A program made the position numbers and the translations under genes. This document shows, in pieces, positions 1-8,468 of a DNA stretch of 64,000 nt; position 1 is the stretch's first letter; each line of letters opens with the position of its first letter. Source of the stretch: Streptomyces pyxinicus (GTDB lineage Bacteria; Actinomycetota; Actinomycetes; Streptomycetales; Streptomycetaceae); contig NZ_JANUGP010000020.1 of the NCBI RefSeq assembly GCF_024753135.1, positions 1 through 64,000 of the forward strand, in the 5' to 3' direction. The notes under the pieces are model-generated. The model saw only the letters and a program-made list of their open reading frames with translations. It was not told the DNA's origin and ran no database searches.

Positions 1-1577
1 CCGGCCAACCCGGCATACGGCTGCGGGTGACGGTCGGAGGCGTCGGCCGGGACCACGTGCCGCTGGCGGTGCAGGCCGGGGGCATCACCCGGGCCCGCGT
101 ACGCCTGGGGGCGCCGATCCGGGGCGGCCTCCGGGCCGCCGGACCCCCGGAGGGGCCCATCCGGGGCGGCGCCCGGGCCGCCGGACCCCCAGAGGGGCCC
201 ATCCAGGGCGGCACCCGGGCCGCCGTACGCCCGGAGGGGCCGGGACGGGGTGGTGTCCGGGTCCAGGCCGGACAGGAGTTCGTGGGCGAGGGTGCGGGCC
301 TCTTCCAGGTGGCCGGCTGCTATCAGGGCGCGGCAGCAGGCGAGGCGGAGGGTGTTTCCGGCGGCGTCGCGGGGCGGGCGGGTGTCCAGGGCGAGGCGGA
401 GCCAGCGCGCGGCCGTCGCGGGGGCGCCGGTGACGACCTCGGCGGCGCCCGCGGCGAGGATATCCGCCGCCTCGGCGTCGGTGCCCGCCAAGTGCTCGGC
501 GTGCCGGGCCTGTTCGCGGGCGGGGCCGCCCCGGTCGATGATCGTCCGCAGGGCCTGCCGGTGGGTGCGCAGCCGGAAGGACAGGTCGGCGCTCTCGTGG
601 GCGACGTGGCCGATGACGGGGTGCCGGAAGGCCGGGGGCCCGCCCCAGCCGGCCGGCTGCATCAGGTCCGCGCGCACCAGCTCGGTGAACGCGTCGAGCG
701 TGGCCTCCTCGCCGAGTCCCGAGACGCGGGCGACATCGGCGAGCCGGAACGGTTCACCGAGGACGGCCGCCGTTCGCGCGACGGCCGCCGTGCGCGGACC
801 GAGCGCGTCCAGTTCGGCGATCAGCGGGGCGGCCTCGCGCAGCATCCCGGCGCTGTCGGAGCCGGGCCGGTCCGGCCACTGGTCCGGGTCCCAGCGGGCG
901 GCGACGAGCAGCCGCAAGTGGCGCGGGTTGCCGCCGGACGCGGCCGCCAGCCGGTCGCTGAACCGCCCGGGGCCGGTCGGGCCCGCCTCGGCCTCGTCCT
1001 CGTCGCGGAGTCCGCCGGGCGCCCGCCAGGTGTCGAGCAGGGCGGCGACCGCGTCGGCGTCCAGGGGCCCGGGCGCAAGGCGGGTCACGGTGCCCGTGCG
1101 GACCCCCTGGTCCAGCTCCGCGAGCAGCGCCGGGGCGCTCTGCCGGGGCCGGTGGACGACGGCGAGGACCAGGCGGGCCGGGGTGCGGACCAGGCGCAGC
1201 AGGAGGTCGAGCGAGGCGGGGTCGCACCACTGCGCGTCCTCCAGCACCAGGACGGCGCCTGCGGCCCGCTCGGCGACCGTCTCGTACGGGTCCCGCTCCC
1301 CCGCTTGCGGGCCTGCGCAGCCGGCGTCCCGGAAGACCTGTAAGGCGGTGGCGCCGGTGCGCAGGGCGTGGGCCCGCAGCACCGGGAGTCCGTGGCGGGC
1401 GGCCAGGTCCGTCAGCGCGACGGCCAGCCGGGTCTTGCCGATGCCGGGGTCGCCGGTGATCTCCAGCACGGCGCCGCGTCCCGCCGCCAACCGGCCGATG
1501 GCGTCGGCGAGTTGCGCTGTCTCCCGGTCGCGTCCGACCAGCGGGCCGTCGGCCATCTCCGCGGGCACCACGAACAC
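1..1577 (-). CDS. AAA-ATPase regulator of the large LuxR/MalT type, partial
   Basis: The gene reads leftward and runs off the window edge with 525 codons visible. The N-terminus carries a P-loop (GDPGIGKTRL, about residues 40-50) and a Walker B-like stretch (LVLEDAQWCD), followed by an alpha-helical repeat-like region. This is the layout of large ATP-binding regulators that end in a LuxR helix-turn-helix, but that end would lie outside the window. GTG 1577 was chosen because a GGGGGAG motif sits about 6 nt upstream; GTG 1583 is too close to it. The visible 3' part contains 14-residue Gly/Ala/Pro repeats of the type GGPGAAPDGPLRGS. The target genes are unknown. The divergent neighbour is a secreted protein gene. 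Confidence 0.8.
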   Translation of the reverse strand, partial: MFVVPAEMADGPLVGRDRETAQLADAIGRLAAGRGAVLEITGDPGIGKTRLAVALTDLAARHGLPVLRAHALRTGATALQVFRDAGCAGPQAGERDPYETVAERAAGAVLVLEDAQWCDPASLDLLLRLVRTPARLVLAVVHRPRQSAPALLAELDQGVRTGTVTRLAPGPLDADAVAALLDTWRAPGGLRDEDEAEAGPTGPGRFSDRLAAASGGNPRHLRLLVAARWDPDQWPDRPGSDSAGMLREAAPLIAELDALGPRTAAVARTAAVLGEPFRLADVARVSGLGEEATLDAFTELVRADLMQPAGWGGPPAFRHPVIGHVAHESADLSFRLRTHRQALRTIIDRGGPAREQARHAEHLAGTDAEAADILAAGAAEVVTGAPATAARWLRLALDTRPPRDAAGNTLRLACCRALIAAGHLEEARTLAHELLSGLDPDTTPSRPLRAYGGPGAALDGPLWGSGGPGAAPDGPLRGSGGPEAAPDRRPQAYAGPGDAPGLHRQRHVVPADASDRHPQPYAGLA

Positions 1578-1760
1578 GGTCACTCCCCCTGGCGGCCTCA
1601 CAGGAACCCTACAGAAAGCCCGAAGGCGACGCTACGTAGTCCGTTACGCAGTTCTACGGCTACCGGGGCGGCCGCGCGCCGGAAAGACTCCGTTCCCGTC
1701 AGCACTCGTCAGACACACGTTCGAAATTCGTCTGGCACCCGTCCGACCTGGAGGAACACC

Positions 1761-2645
1761 TTGAGGCTCAGATCCATGGCGGTGGCCGCCGCGCTCGGCA
1801 CCGCCGTCCTGACCGCCGTACCCGCGGTCATCGCCCCGTCCACCGCGTTCGCCTGCGGCGGCAGCACCCTGTGCCAGGACGAGGACCCGGGCGACGACGG
1901 CGGTGGCGGGGACAGCGGCGGCGACTGGGGCGGCGGGGACCCCGGCGGCTGGGGCGGCGGCGGAGACGGTGGCGGCGGCTGGGGCGGTGGGGACTCCGGC
2001 GGCGACTCCGGTGGCGGCGACTACGGCGGCGGGGGCAACGCGGGGTACGGCGACTACGGCAACTACGGGGACGGGGACGCGGGCGGCGACCCGGGCAGCA
2101 CCGGCGAGGGCCTGCCGAACGTGAGCGAGGGGGAGATCGGCCAGCCGGTCGACGCGACGCTGCCCACCGTGGTGGTCAGCGGCACCGCCACGCGGCCCTC
2201 CGCGCCGGAGAGCCCGGAGATCCCCAGCTTCAGCTGGAGCGACGGCGGAGGCGGGGGCGGCAGCGGCGCGGGTCCGCTGGTGACCCTGTACCGCGAGGGC
2301 CGGAAGTGGGAGGACCAGCAGAACTGCTACGTCAACGACCTGAACGTCCCGAAGAAGGTGTCCGACACCTTCGGGTACAACGTGGCGTTCGAGGTGAGCA
2401 CCAACATCAGCGCGAAGGCGAGCGACCTGCTCTCCGCCACGCTGGGGACGAAGCTCAACACGACCGTGACGCGCAGCTTCACCAGCGAGGTCACCATCGA
2501 GCCGGGTGGCTCCTGGGCGCCGTACGTCGAGTACCAGACCAAGGTGTACGCCATCACCACGTACAACCTGTTCGGTCAGTACACGACGGAGTACGTGAAC
2601 GTCACGGCGCCGACCGGCAAGGTCACCGGCCGCGAGTGCCGCTGA
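1761..2645 (+). CDS. secreted Gly/Asp-rich hypothetical protein
   Basis: A 294-residue protein starts at TTG 1761, with GGAGG 6 nt upstream. The first 30 residues form a clear Sec signal peptide (basic start, Ala/Val/Leu core, TAFA cleavage region). The mature protein opens with CGGSTLC. About 75 residues of Gly, Asp and Trp follow (GGG, GGD and GWGGG units), and then a folded-looking C-terminal part of about 130 residues. That part is rich in Thr, Val, Tyr and Asn and carries two more cysteines (QQNCYV and the terminal GRECR). The four cysteines could form two disulfides. I do not recognise a named family. A strong terminator follows at once, so it is probably monocistronic. Confidence 0.75.
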   Translation: MRLRSMAVAAALGTAVLTAVPAVIAPSTAFACGGSTLCQDEDPGDDGGGGDSGGDWGGGDPGGWGGGGDGGGGWGGGDSGGDSGGGDYGGGGNAGYGDYGNYGDGDAGGDPGSTGEGLPNVSEGEIGQPVDATLPTVVVSGTATRPSAPESPEIPSFSWSDGGGGGGSGAGPLVTLYREGRKWEDQQNCYVNDLNVPKKVSDTFGYNVAFEVSTNISAKASDLLSATLGTKLNTTVTRSFTSEVTIEPGGSWAPYVEYQTKVYAITTYNLFGQYTTEYVNVTAPTGKVTGRECR

Positions 2646-2657
2646 CCGGAAACGGCG

Positions 2658-2696
2658 GGACGGCCGCAGCCCCCGCACAGTGGGCTGCGGCCGTCC
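2658..2696 (+). terminator. hairpin terminator of the secreted protein gene
   Basis: This is a perfect 15-bp inverted repeat (GGACGGCCGCAGCCC and its complement) with a 9-nt loop, 12 nt after the stop codon at 2645. It has no T tract, which is usual for Streptomyces terminators. It also lies just beyond the end of the convergent aldehyde dehydrogenase and could serve both. Confidence 0.8.
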
Positions 2697-2722
2697 GGCC
2701 TTCCTGACCTGTCCGTGGCAGG

Positions 2723-4168
2723 TCAGAGCGCGAGACCGGTGAGGACCAGCACGCGCTCGTAGGTGTAGTCCTCCATCGCGAACCGGACGCCCTCGCGGCC
2801 CACGCCGGACTGCTTGGCGCCGCCGTACGGCATCTGGTCGGCGCGGTAGGACGGGACGTCGCCGATCACCACGCCGCCGACCTCCAGGGCACGGTGGGCG
2901 CGGAAGGCGACCTGGACGTCGTGGGTGAACACGCCCGCCTGGAGGCCGTACTTGGAGCTGTTGACGGCCGCGAACGCCTCGGCCTCGCCGGCCACCTTCT
3001 GCACCGTGAGGACCGGTCCGAAGACCTCCTCGCGGGCGAGGGTGGTGTCGGCCGGTACGTCGGTGAGGACGGTCGGCGCGTAGGAGGCGCCGTCGCGGTC
3101 GCCGCCGGTGAGCAGGGTGGCGCCGGCCTCGACGGCCTCCTTGACCCAGGACTCCACGCGCCGGGCCGCGTCCTCGCTGACCAGCGGGCCGACGTCGGTC
3201 TTGGCGTCGCCCGGGTCACCGGTGACCTGGGCCTCGACGGCGGCGACGACGCGCGGCAGCAGGCGGTCGTACACGGCGGCGTCGGCGATCACGCGCTGCA
3301 CGGAGATGCAGGACTGGCCGCCCTGGTAGTTGGAGAAGGTCGCGATGCGGGTCGCGGCCCAGTCCAGGTCGGCGTCGGAGGCGTAGTCGCCGAGGACGAC
3401 CGCCGCGCCGTTGCCGCCCAGCTCCAGCGTGCAGTGCTTGCGGGGCACCGAGTCCATGATCGCGTAGCCGACCTTCTCGGACCCGGTGAAGGAGATCACC
3501 GGCAGCCGCTCGTCCTGGACGAGGGCGGGCATCTTGTCGTTGGCGACCGGCAGGATCGACCAGGAACCGGCCGGCAGCTCGGTCTCGGCGAGCAGGTCAC
3601 CGAGGATCAGGCCGGACAGCGGGGTGGCCGGGGCCGGCTTGAGGATGATCGGGGCGCCGGCGGCGATGGCCGGGGCGACCTTGTGCGCGCACAGGTTCAG
3701 CGGGAAGTTGAACGGCGCGATGCCGAGCACGACGCCCTTGGGGAAGCGGCGGGTGAGCGCGAGGCGGCCCTGGCCGCCGGCGTCGGTGTCGAGCCGCTGG
3801 GCCTCGCCGCCGTTGAACCGGCGGGCCTCCTCGGCGGCGAACCGGAACACGGAGACGGCCCGGCCGACCTCGCCGCGGGCCCACTTGACCGGCTTGCCGT
3901 TCTCGGCGGAGATCAGCTGGGCGATCTCCTCGGTGCGCTCGGCGAGCCGCCGGCTGACGTGGTCGAGGGCGGCGGCCCGGACGTGCGCCGGGGTGCCGGC
4001 GAACTCGTCCCGCACGGCGTACGCGGCGGCCACGGCCTCCTCGACCTGGGCGTCGGTCGGCACGCTGACCTTGCCGACGAGCCGGCCGTCCCAGGGGGAC
4101 GTCACGTCGAAGGTGTCCTCGCCGGTGACCTGGCGGCCGGCGAGCCAGAAGGCGTGGGTGGAAGTCAT
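2723..4168 (-). CDS. NAD(P)-dependent aldehyde dehydrogenase
   Basis: This 481-residue ALDH-superfamily enzyme is of normal length. The catalytic cysteine is Cys287 in GGQSCISVQR, and the general base is the Glu in TLELGGNGA. FTGSEKVG and the APFNFPLN cofactor-side motif are also present. Enzymes of this type oxidise an aldehyde to an acid in the cytoplasm. Beside a PucR regulator and a GabT-like aminotransferase, succinate semialdehyde or an aminoaldehyde is a plausible substrate. However, GQSCISVQR also occurs in lactaldehyde-, glyceraldehyde-3-phosphate- and phosphonoacetaldehyde-type enzymes, so the substrate is open. ATG 4168 was chosen over upstream in-frame codons because it gives the normal N-terminus and has GGGAA upstream. 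Confidence 0.88.
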   Translation of the reverse strand: MTSTHAFWLAGRQVTGEDTFDVTSPWDGRLVGKVSVPTDAQVEEAVAAAYAVRDEFAGTPAHVRAAALDHVSRRLAERTEEIAQLISAENGKPVKWARGEVGRAVSVFRFAAEEARRFNGGEAQRLDTDAGGQGRLALTRRFPKGVVLGIAPFNFPLNLCAHKVAPAIAAGAPIILKPAPATPLSGLILGDLLAETELPAGSWSILPVANDKMPALVQDERLPVISFTGSEKVGYAIMDSVPRKHCTLELGGNGAAVVLGDYASDADLDWAATRIATFSNYQGGQSCISVQRVIADAAVYDRLLPRVVAAVEAQVTGDPGDAKTDVGPLVSEDAARRVESWVKEAVEAGATLLTGGDRDGASYAPTVLTDVPADTTLAREEVFGPVLTVQKVAGEAEAFAAVNSSKYGLQAGVFTHDVQVAFRAHRALEVGGVVIGDVPSYRADQMPYGGAKQSGVGREGVRFAMEDYTYERVLVLTGLAL

Positions 4169-4313
4169 AGGTGATTCCCGGCCCTTCCGCGTTGGGGGTG
4201 TGCTTGGCTTTCGTGGTCCACGGTAGGGCGGACCCGGCCGGTGGTCGCTTGTCCGTGCCGTAGCAGTCGGAGCGGGGGCTGCGCCGGAATGGCGGGGTGA
4301 CCGGGGGCGCGGG

Positions 4314-5960
4314 TCAGTCGGGGGAGGTGGCCTTGAGGGCGAGCCACAGCTCCATCCGGACGTCGGGGTCGTCCAGGGAGCGGCCCAGGATCTCCTCGAC
4401 GCGCCGCATCCGGTAGCGCAGGGTGTGCCGGTGGACGCCGAGGTCGGCGGCGGCGGCGTCCCACTGGCCGTGCCGGGACAGCCAGGCCCGCAGCGAGGCG
4501 ACCAGGTCGCCGCGGCCGGTGGCGTCATGCTCGCGCAGCGCCCGCAGCAGGCCGTCCGCGAAGGCCTTCACCGCGTCCTCGGCCAGCAGTGGCAGCACGG
4601 AGCCGGCGGCGAGCTGCTCGTGCTCCACGAGCACGCGTCCGCGCCGGCGCGCCACCGACAGCGCCTGCTCGGCCTGTTTGTAGGCAGCGGCGGCGGCGAT
4701 CGGCCCGGCCGGTGCGGACAGTCCGACGACGAGTTCGTGGTCCGCGCCCGTGGACTGCCCCGCGGCCTGTCCCGCCGCCTGCCCCGCGGACCGCTCGGGC
4801 GCCGCGCGGACCGCCTCAAGGGCGGTGGTGTGCTCGGTGCAGGCGGTGACGGCCGCGCCGCCGTCCGCGGCGAGCACCACCAGCCGTTCGCCGTCGGGGA
4901 CGACGAGGACGGCCTCCCCGGCGCGGGCGGCGGCGGACTCCACGGTCTCGGTGAGCGTGCCCAGCGGGTCCCCGGCGGGGCCGGCGGGGCCGGCGGGGCC
5001 ACGGGCGGCGGGGCCGGGCACGGACTCGGCGACGACCATCCGGAACGGCGCGTCCAGCAGCGCCCCGTACAGGTCGCCGGCGACGGCGCGGGCGTGGTCG
5101 GGTTCGCCGGCCAGCAGCATGCGCAGGACGGCGGTGCCGATGCGCTGTTCGGCGGCGTGCAGGGAGCGGGAGCGTTCGGTGGTGAGGGTGAGCAGGGCGA
5201 TGGCGGAGTGCACGGCGTACCGCTCGGCGGTGCCGAGGGCGGCGGCGGTGCCGACGGCGAGGGCGGCGCGGGGTCTGCGGCCGGTGCCGAGGGAGTGCAG
5301 CTCGACGCGGTCCTCGTGCTCGGGGCCGCCGACGACGGAGGAGGCGGGGGCGGGGCGCTCGCGCAGCCGCTCCACCTCGGCGGTGAGCCGGGCGGCCCGC
5401 CGGCCGGCCCACTCGGGGGCGGCGGCGACGACGGCGCCGGAGGCGTCGTAGAGCGCGGCCCAGCCGTCGACCTGGGCGGCGAGGGCGCCGAGCAGGCCCT
5501 CGGGGCCGGCGTTCAGCGCCTGCCGGGTCAGCTCGCGCTGGGCGGCGAAACCGGCGGTGACGGCGCGGTACTGGTCGGCGGCGATGGCGGCGGAGACGGC
5601 CTTGCTGATGGCGAGGAAGGGCGTACGCCGGGGCACTTCGAGCAACGGCAGCCCCTCTTCACTCGCCGCGTCGACGAGCGCTTGGGGGACCTCCTCGTAA
5701 TTCACCCCGACGGCGAACCCAAGCCCCACCACGCCCGCACCGGCGAGCCGCCGTACGTACCGGCGCATGGCCTCCGGGTCCTCCGCGTCCAGCTTGAGCG
5801 CGGTGATCAGCAGCAGCTCGCCGCCCTCCATATAGGGGACGGGGTCGGCCAGCTCACTGACGTGCGCCCAGCGGACGGGCACGTCGAGGCGGTCCGCACC
5901 GGCGCGCACGGTCAGTTTCAGCGCGGAGTGGTGGACGAGCGAGGCGAGGGTCGGGGGCAT
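4314..5960 (-). CDS. PucR-family transcriptional regulator
   Basis: The protein has 548 residues. The N-terminal PucR purine-catabolism-type sensory domain (about residues 1-130) begins MPPTLASLVHHS and contains the MEGGELLLITAL motif. A CdaR-like middle region follows. The C-terminus (about 490-545) is the PucR helix-turn-helix (AAADLGVHRHTLRYRMRRVE). ATG 5960 has GAAGG 8 nt upstream and gives the standard N-terminus. PucR regulators often activate neighbouring nitrogen-compound catabolism. Here the ALDH lies downstream on the same strand (gap of about 145 bp) and the GabT-like gene lies one gene away, so control of polyamine or GABA breakdown is likely. The inducer cannot be read from the sequence. 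Confidence 0.88.
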   Translation of the reverse strand: MPPTLASLVHHSALKLTVRAGADRLDVPVRWAHVSELADPVPYMEGGELLLITALKLDAEDPEAMRRYVRRLAGAGVVGLGFAVGVNYEEVPQALVDAASEEGLPLLEVPRRTPFLAISKAVSAAIAADQYRAVTAGFAAQRELTRQALNAGPEGLLGALAAQVDGWAALYDASGAVVAAAPEWAGRRAARLTAEVERLRERPAPASSVVGGPEHEDRVELHSLGTGRRPRAALAVGTAAALGTAERYAVHSAIALLTLTTERSRSLHAAEQRIGTAVLRMLLAGEPDHARAVAGDLYGALLDAPFRMVVAESVPGPAARGPAGPAGPAGDPLGTLTETVESAAARAGEAVLVVPDGERLVVLAADGGAAVTACTEHTTALEAVRAAPERSAGQAAGQAAGQSTGADHELVVGLSAPAGPIAAAAAYKQAEQALSVARRRGRVLVEHEQLAAGSVLPLLAEDAVKAFADGLLRALREHDATGRGDLVASLRAWLSRHGQWDAAAADLGVHRHTLRYRMRRVEEILGRSLDDPDVRMELWLALKATSPD

Positions 5961-6053
5961 GGCACCTTCACGGTGAGGGGGGCCGCTGATCTTTTGGCCG
6001 CCGCGTATGAACGGCTCAACCCGATTCTGCCTCACCGTACGGGTCGCCCGCCC

Positions 6054-8180
6054 TCATCCCCGCAGATCCACCAGCAACGGCGGCGCGTGCTCCCCCCGCA
6101 CACTGGTCAACGACAACACGGCATGCCCGGCCGGCACGGCATGAGCCAACTCGGAGGCGGACCAACGCTCGCGCTCCACCTGGCGGACGGTGACGGCGCG
6201 GGCCGTCGGCGCCTGCCCGGTGATGACCCGGCGCAGCATGTGCACGGCCTTGCCGGCCGGGGTCTCGGCGATGATCTGCCGGTCGGTGACGTCCCGGGTC
6301 TCGGTCCACTCCTTGCCCCACACCTCGGCGAAGTCCTGCCCGTCCCAGGGGGTGAGGCCCGACAGGGCCATCCGGCAGCCGATGGCGCCGAGCAGCGGGC
6401 CGCGGAGCGGACGGGGCGCGTCGTCCAGGGTGCGGAGGGTGAGCACCGCGCCGGCGCCCGCTGACCGCAGCCGCTGGATGCCGCGCACGGCCTCCGGGGT
6501 GACGACTCCGGAGGCGTCGTCCAGCAGCAGGCAGGCGAACAGGGAGCGGTCCTCCCGCGCCGTCACGGCCGCGGTGAACTGGGCGAGCACCAGCCGGGCG
6601 AGGATCCGGGAGGCGTCGGCGTGGCCGCGCTGCGGCAGGTCGACGCGGACGCGGACGGGATGGTCGAGGGCCTTGAGGGAGAACGGCCGGGTCCGGCCGG
6701 AGGTGTCGAAGAAGGGCGCGAAGGCCGGCCGGTCGAGCAGGGCGATCCGGTCGGCGAGCACCGTGCCGACATCGCCCGGGTGGGCCACCTGCCGCTCCCG
6801 GGCGTCCAGTTCCCTGAGCAGCGGCTCCTGCCCGGTGTCCGTGAGCGCCTTGCGGAGCGCGGCCAGCGGGCCGGGCGCGCCGTCGAGGAGTCCACGCAGC
6901 TCGGGCACGGACGGGAAGCGGCCGTGGACGGCGTGGAACGGGCCGAGAAGCTGGGCGAGGACCGTGGTGGAGCGGCGGCTGTCGCTGCCCGGGTGCGGGT
7001 CGGCGAGGTCGCCGACGAGGGCCTCGGCGAGTATGGCGGCGGCCTCGTCGGGGTCGGTGGTACCGCCGTAGAGGTCGAGGTCGTAGACGGAGTCGGTGTG
7101 GCCGATGCGGACCACGACGTCGTAGGACTCGGCCGGGCCGAGGCCGGCGCCCGCCGCGCCGACGACCACGACGGCGGCCTGCCCGGCTAGGGCGTGCAGG
7201 CACAGGGACTCGGCGAGGGGCCGGATCACGCCACCCGTCTTGCCGGAGCCGGCCGGGCCGACCGCGAGCAGCGAGGTGCCGAGCAGGTCGGGGCCCAGGC
7301 CGAGGCCCGCGCCCCGGTAGTGGTAGGGGTTGCGGGGGTCGTCGGCGGTGGTGCCGAGCCGGACCTGCCCGGTGAGCAGGTCGTGCCGGGCGTGCCGGGC
7401 GGGCAGGTCGCGCTCGCCCGAGGGGTGCAGGCAGGCGGCGGAGCCGTCCTTGAGCACGGCGCCGGTGAAGGCGGCGAGGGAGTGCCGGCCGGAGCGTACG
7501 CCCTGCCAGGCCCGGTCGATCCGCGCGTGGTCGACGTCCCGCATCACCCCGGCCCGGGCCTCAGCGGCCAGCCGCTCGGCGGCGGCTCCCGCACCGGCGG
7601 CCCGCAGGTGCGGGAACTCGGCGGGGTCCTGGCCGGGGGTGGGCGGGGGCTCGGCCGTGGGCTCGGACGGCTGCCAGGCGGGCGGCCCGAAGCGCCGCCA
7701 CACCTCGCCCCAGCGGCCGAGGCGGCCGACGACGAACAGGATGGCGAGGGCGATGACCGTGTAGTAGCCGTACCAGAGGAACGCGTTGCCGACGCGGTCG
7801 TTGCCCTCCCGCCAGGAGTCGGGGGTGAACAGGTCGAGGGGCAGTACCCACCAGGTGCCCAGGTAGCCGTTCCACAGCAGCGACCACACCAGCCAGCCCA
7901 CGAGGAAGGCGATGAGGGCGCCGCTGAGCAGTTGCCGGGTCGGGATCCGCTCGGGTTCCCGCTCCGGCCGGGGCCGGTGCCCCAGACGCCACACGCCGGG
8001 TGCCGCCTGGGGGCGCGGTGCCCGCAGCCAGGTGAGGAAGGTGCTGCCGTCCGGCCTGGGGGGCGCGCCGGGTGGCATCGTGGGCATGGGCGGCATGACG
8101 GCCCCCTCCACCGGTCCCGCCGGTCGTGGCAGTGGGGTCGCGTGGGTGTTGTGGGCGTCCCTGGTGCCGTCGGTGTCCAT
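6054..8180 (-). CDS. membrane-anchored ATP/GTP-binding protein
   Basis: The protein has 708 residues with two predicted membrane segments near the N-terminus (about 84-103 and 133-152) and a large cytoplasmic part. A P-loop (AVGPAGSGKTGG, about 306-317) and a Walker B-like CLLLDDASGVV segment support nucleotide hydrolysis. Two N-terminal helices followed by a RecA-like ATPase recall type IV coupling proteins (VirD4/TraD) and other actinobacterial membrane ATPases. No relaxase or secretion gene is nearby, so a transfer role is not supported. Such genes are conserved in Streptomyces without an assigned function. Start ATG 8180 was preferred to an ATG 15 codons upstream. The gene is divergent from the aminotransferase at 8469. 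Confidence 0.75.
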   Translation of the reverse strand: MDTDGTRDAHNTHATPLPRPAGPVEGAVMPPMPTMPPGAPPRPDGSTFLTWLRAPRPQAAPGVWRLGHRPRPEREPERIPTRQLLSGALIAFLVGWLVWSLLWNGYLGTWWVLPLDLFTPDSWREGNDRVGNAFLWYGYYTVIALAILFVVGRLGRWGEVWRRFGPPAWQPSEPTAEPPPTPGQDPAEFPHLRAAGAGAAAERLAAEARAGVMRDVDHARIDRAWQGVRSGRHSLAAFTGAVLKDGSAACLHPSGERDLPARHARHDLLTGQVRLGTTADDPRNPYHYRGAGLGLGPDLLGTSLLAVGPAGSGKTGGVIRPLAESLCLHALAGQAAVVVVGAAGAGLGPAESYDVVVRIGHTDSVYDLDLYGGTTDPDEAAAILAEALVGDLADPHPGSDSRRSTTVLAQLLGPFHAVHGRFPSVPELRGLLDGAPGPLAALRKALTDTGQEPLLRELDARERQVAHPGDVGTVLADRIALLDRPAFAPFFDTSGRTRPFSLKALDHPVRVRVDLPQRGHADASRILARLVLAQFTAAVTAREDRSLFACLLLDDASGVVTPEAVRGIQRLRSAGAGAVLTLRTLDDAPRPLRGPLLGAIGCRMALSGLTPWDGQDFAEVWGKEWTETRDVTDRQIIAETPAGKAVHMLRRVITGQAPTARAVTVRQVERERWSASELAHAVPAGHAVLSLTSVRGEHAPPLLVDLRG

Positions 8181-8468
8181 GTGTCGCGCCCCCTGGCCGG
8201 CCGTTCCGTGGTCGTCAGCGAGCAATGTAACGCTCCGGTACGGGGAGTTCAGCGCTCACGCGGCCGGGAAGTGGGCGCGGTGGTATGTCCACGGCGGACA
8301 ACCGTGCGGACCGACAACGCCCACATGGAGCATGCCCACCCCGCACACCCGGCCCTAGCCTGCGAAGAAAGAGGTAAGCGTCCGAAAACGCACCGCCCGG
8401 ACCAGCCCGGGACCGCCCGGTACGCAAGAGCACCGCACGAGCCACGCAAGATCATCAGGGAGCCCTCC

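Noticed and set aside
27..1764. Two long plus-strand open frames over the left end
   Set aside because: They are Arg/Gly/Ala-rich antisense shadows of the minus-strand regulator, which has a P-loop, a ribosome binding site and proper codon bias.
6054..8180. Integrated conjugative element
   Set aside because: A single coupling-protein-like ATPase without relaxase, integrase, attachment repeats or a tRNA target does not support one.
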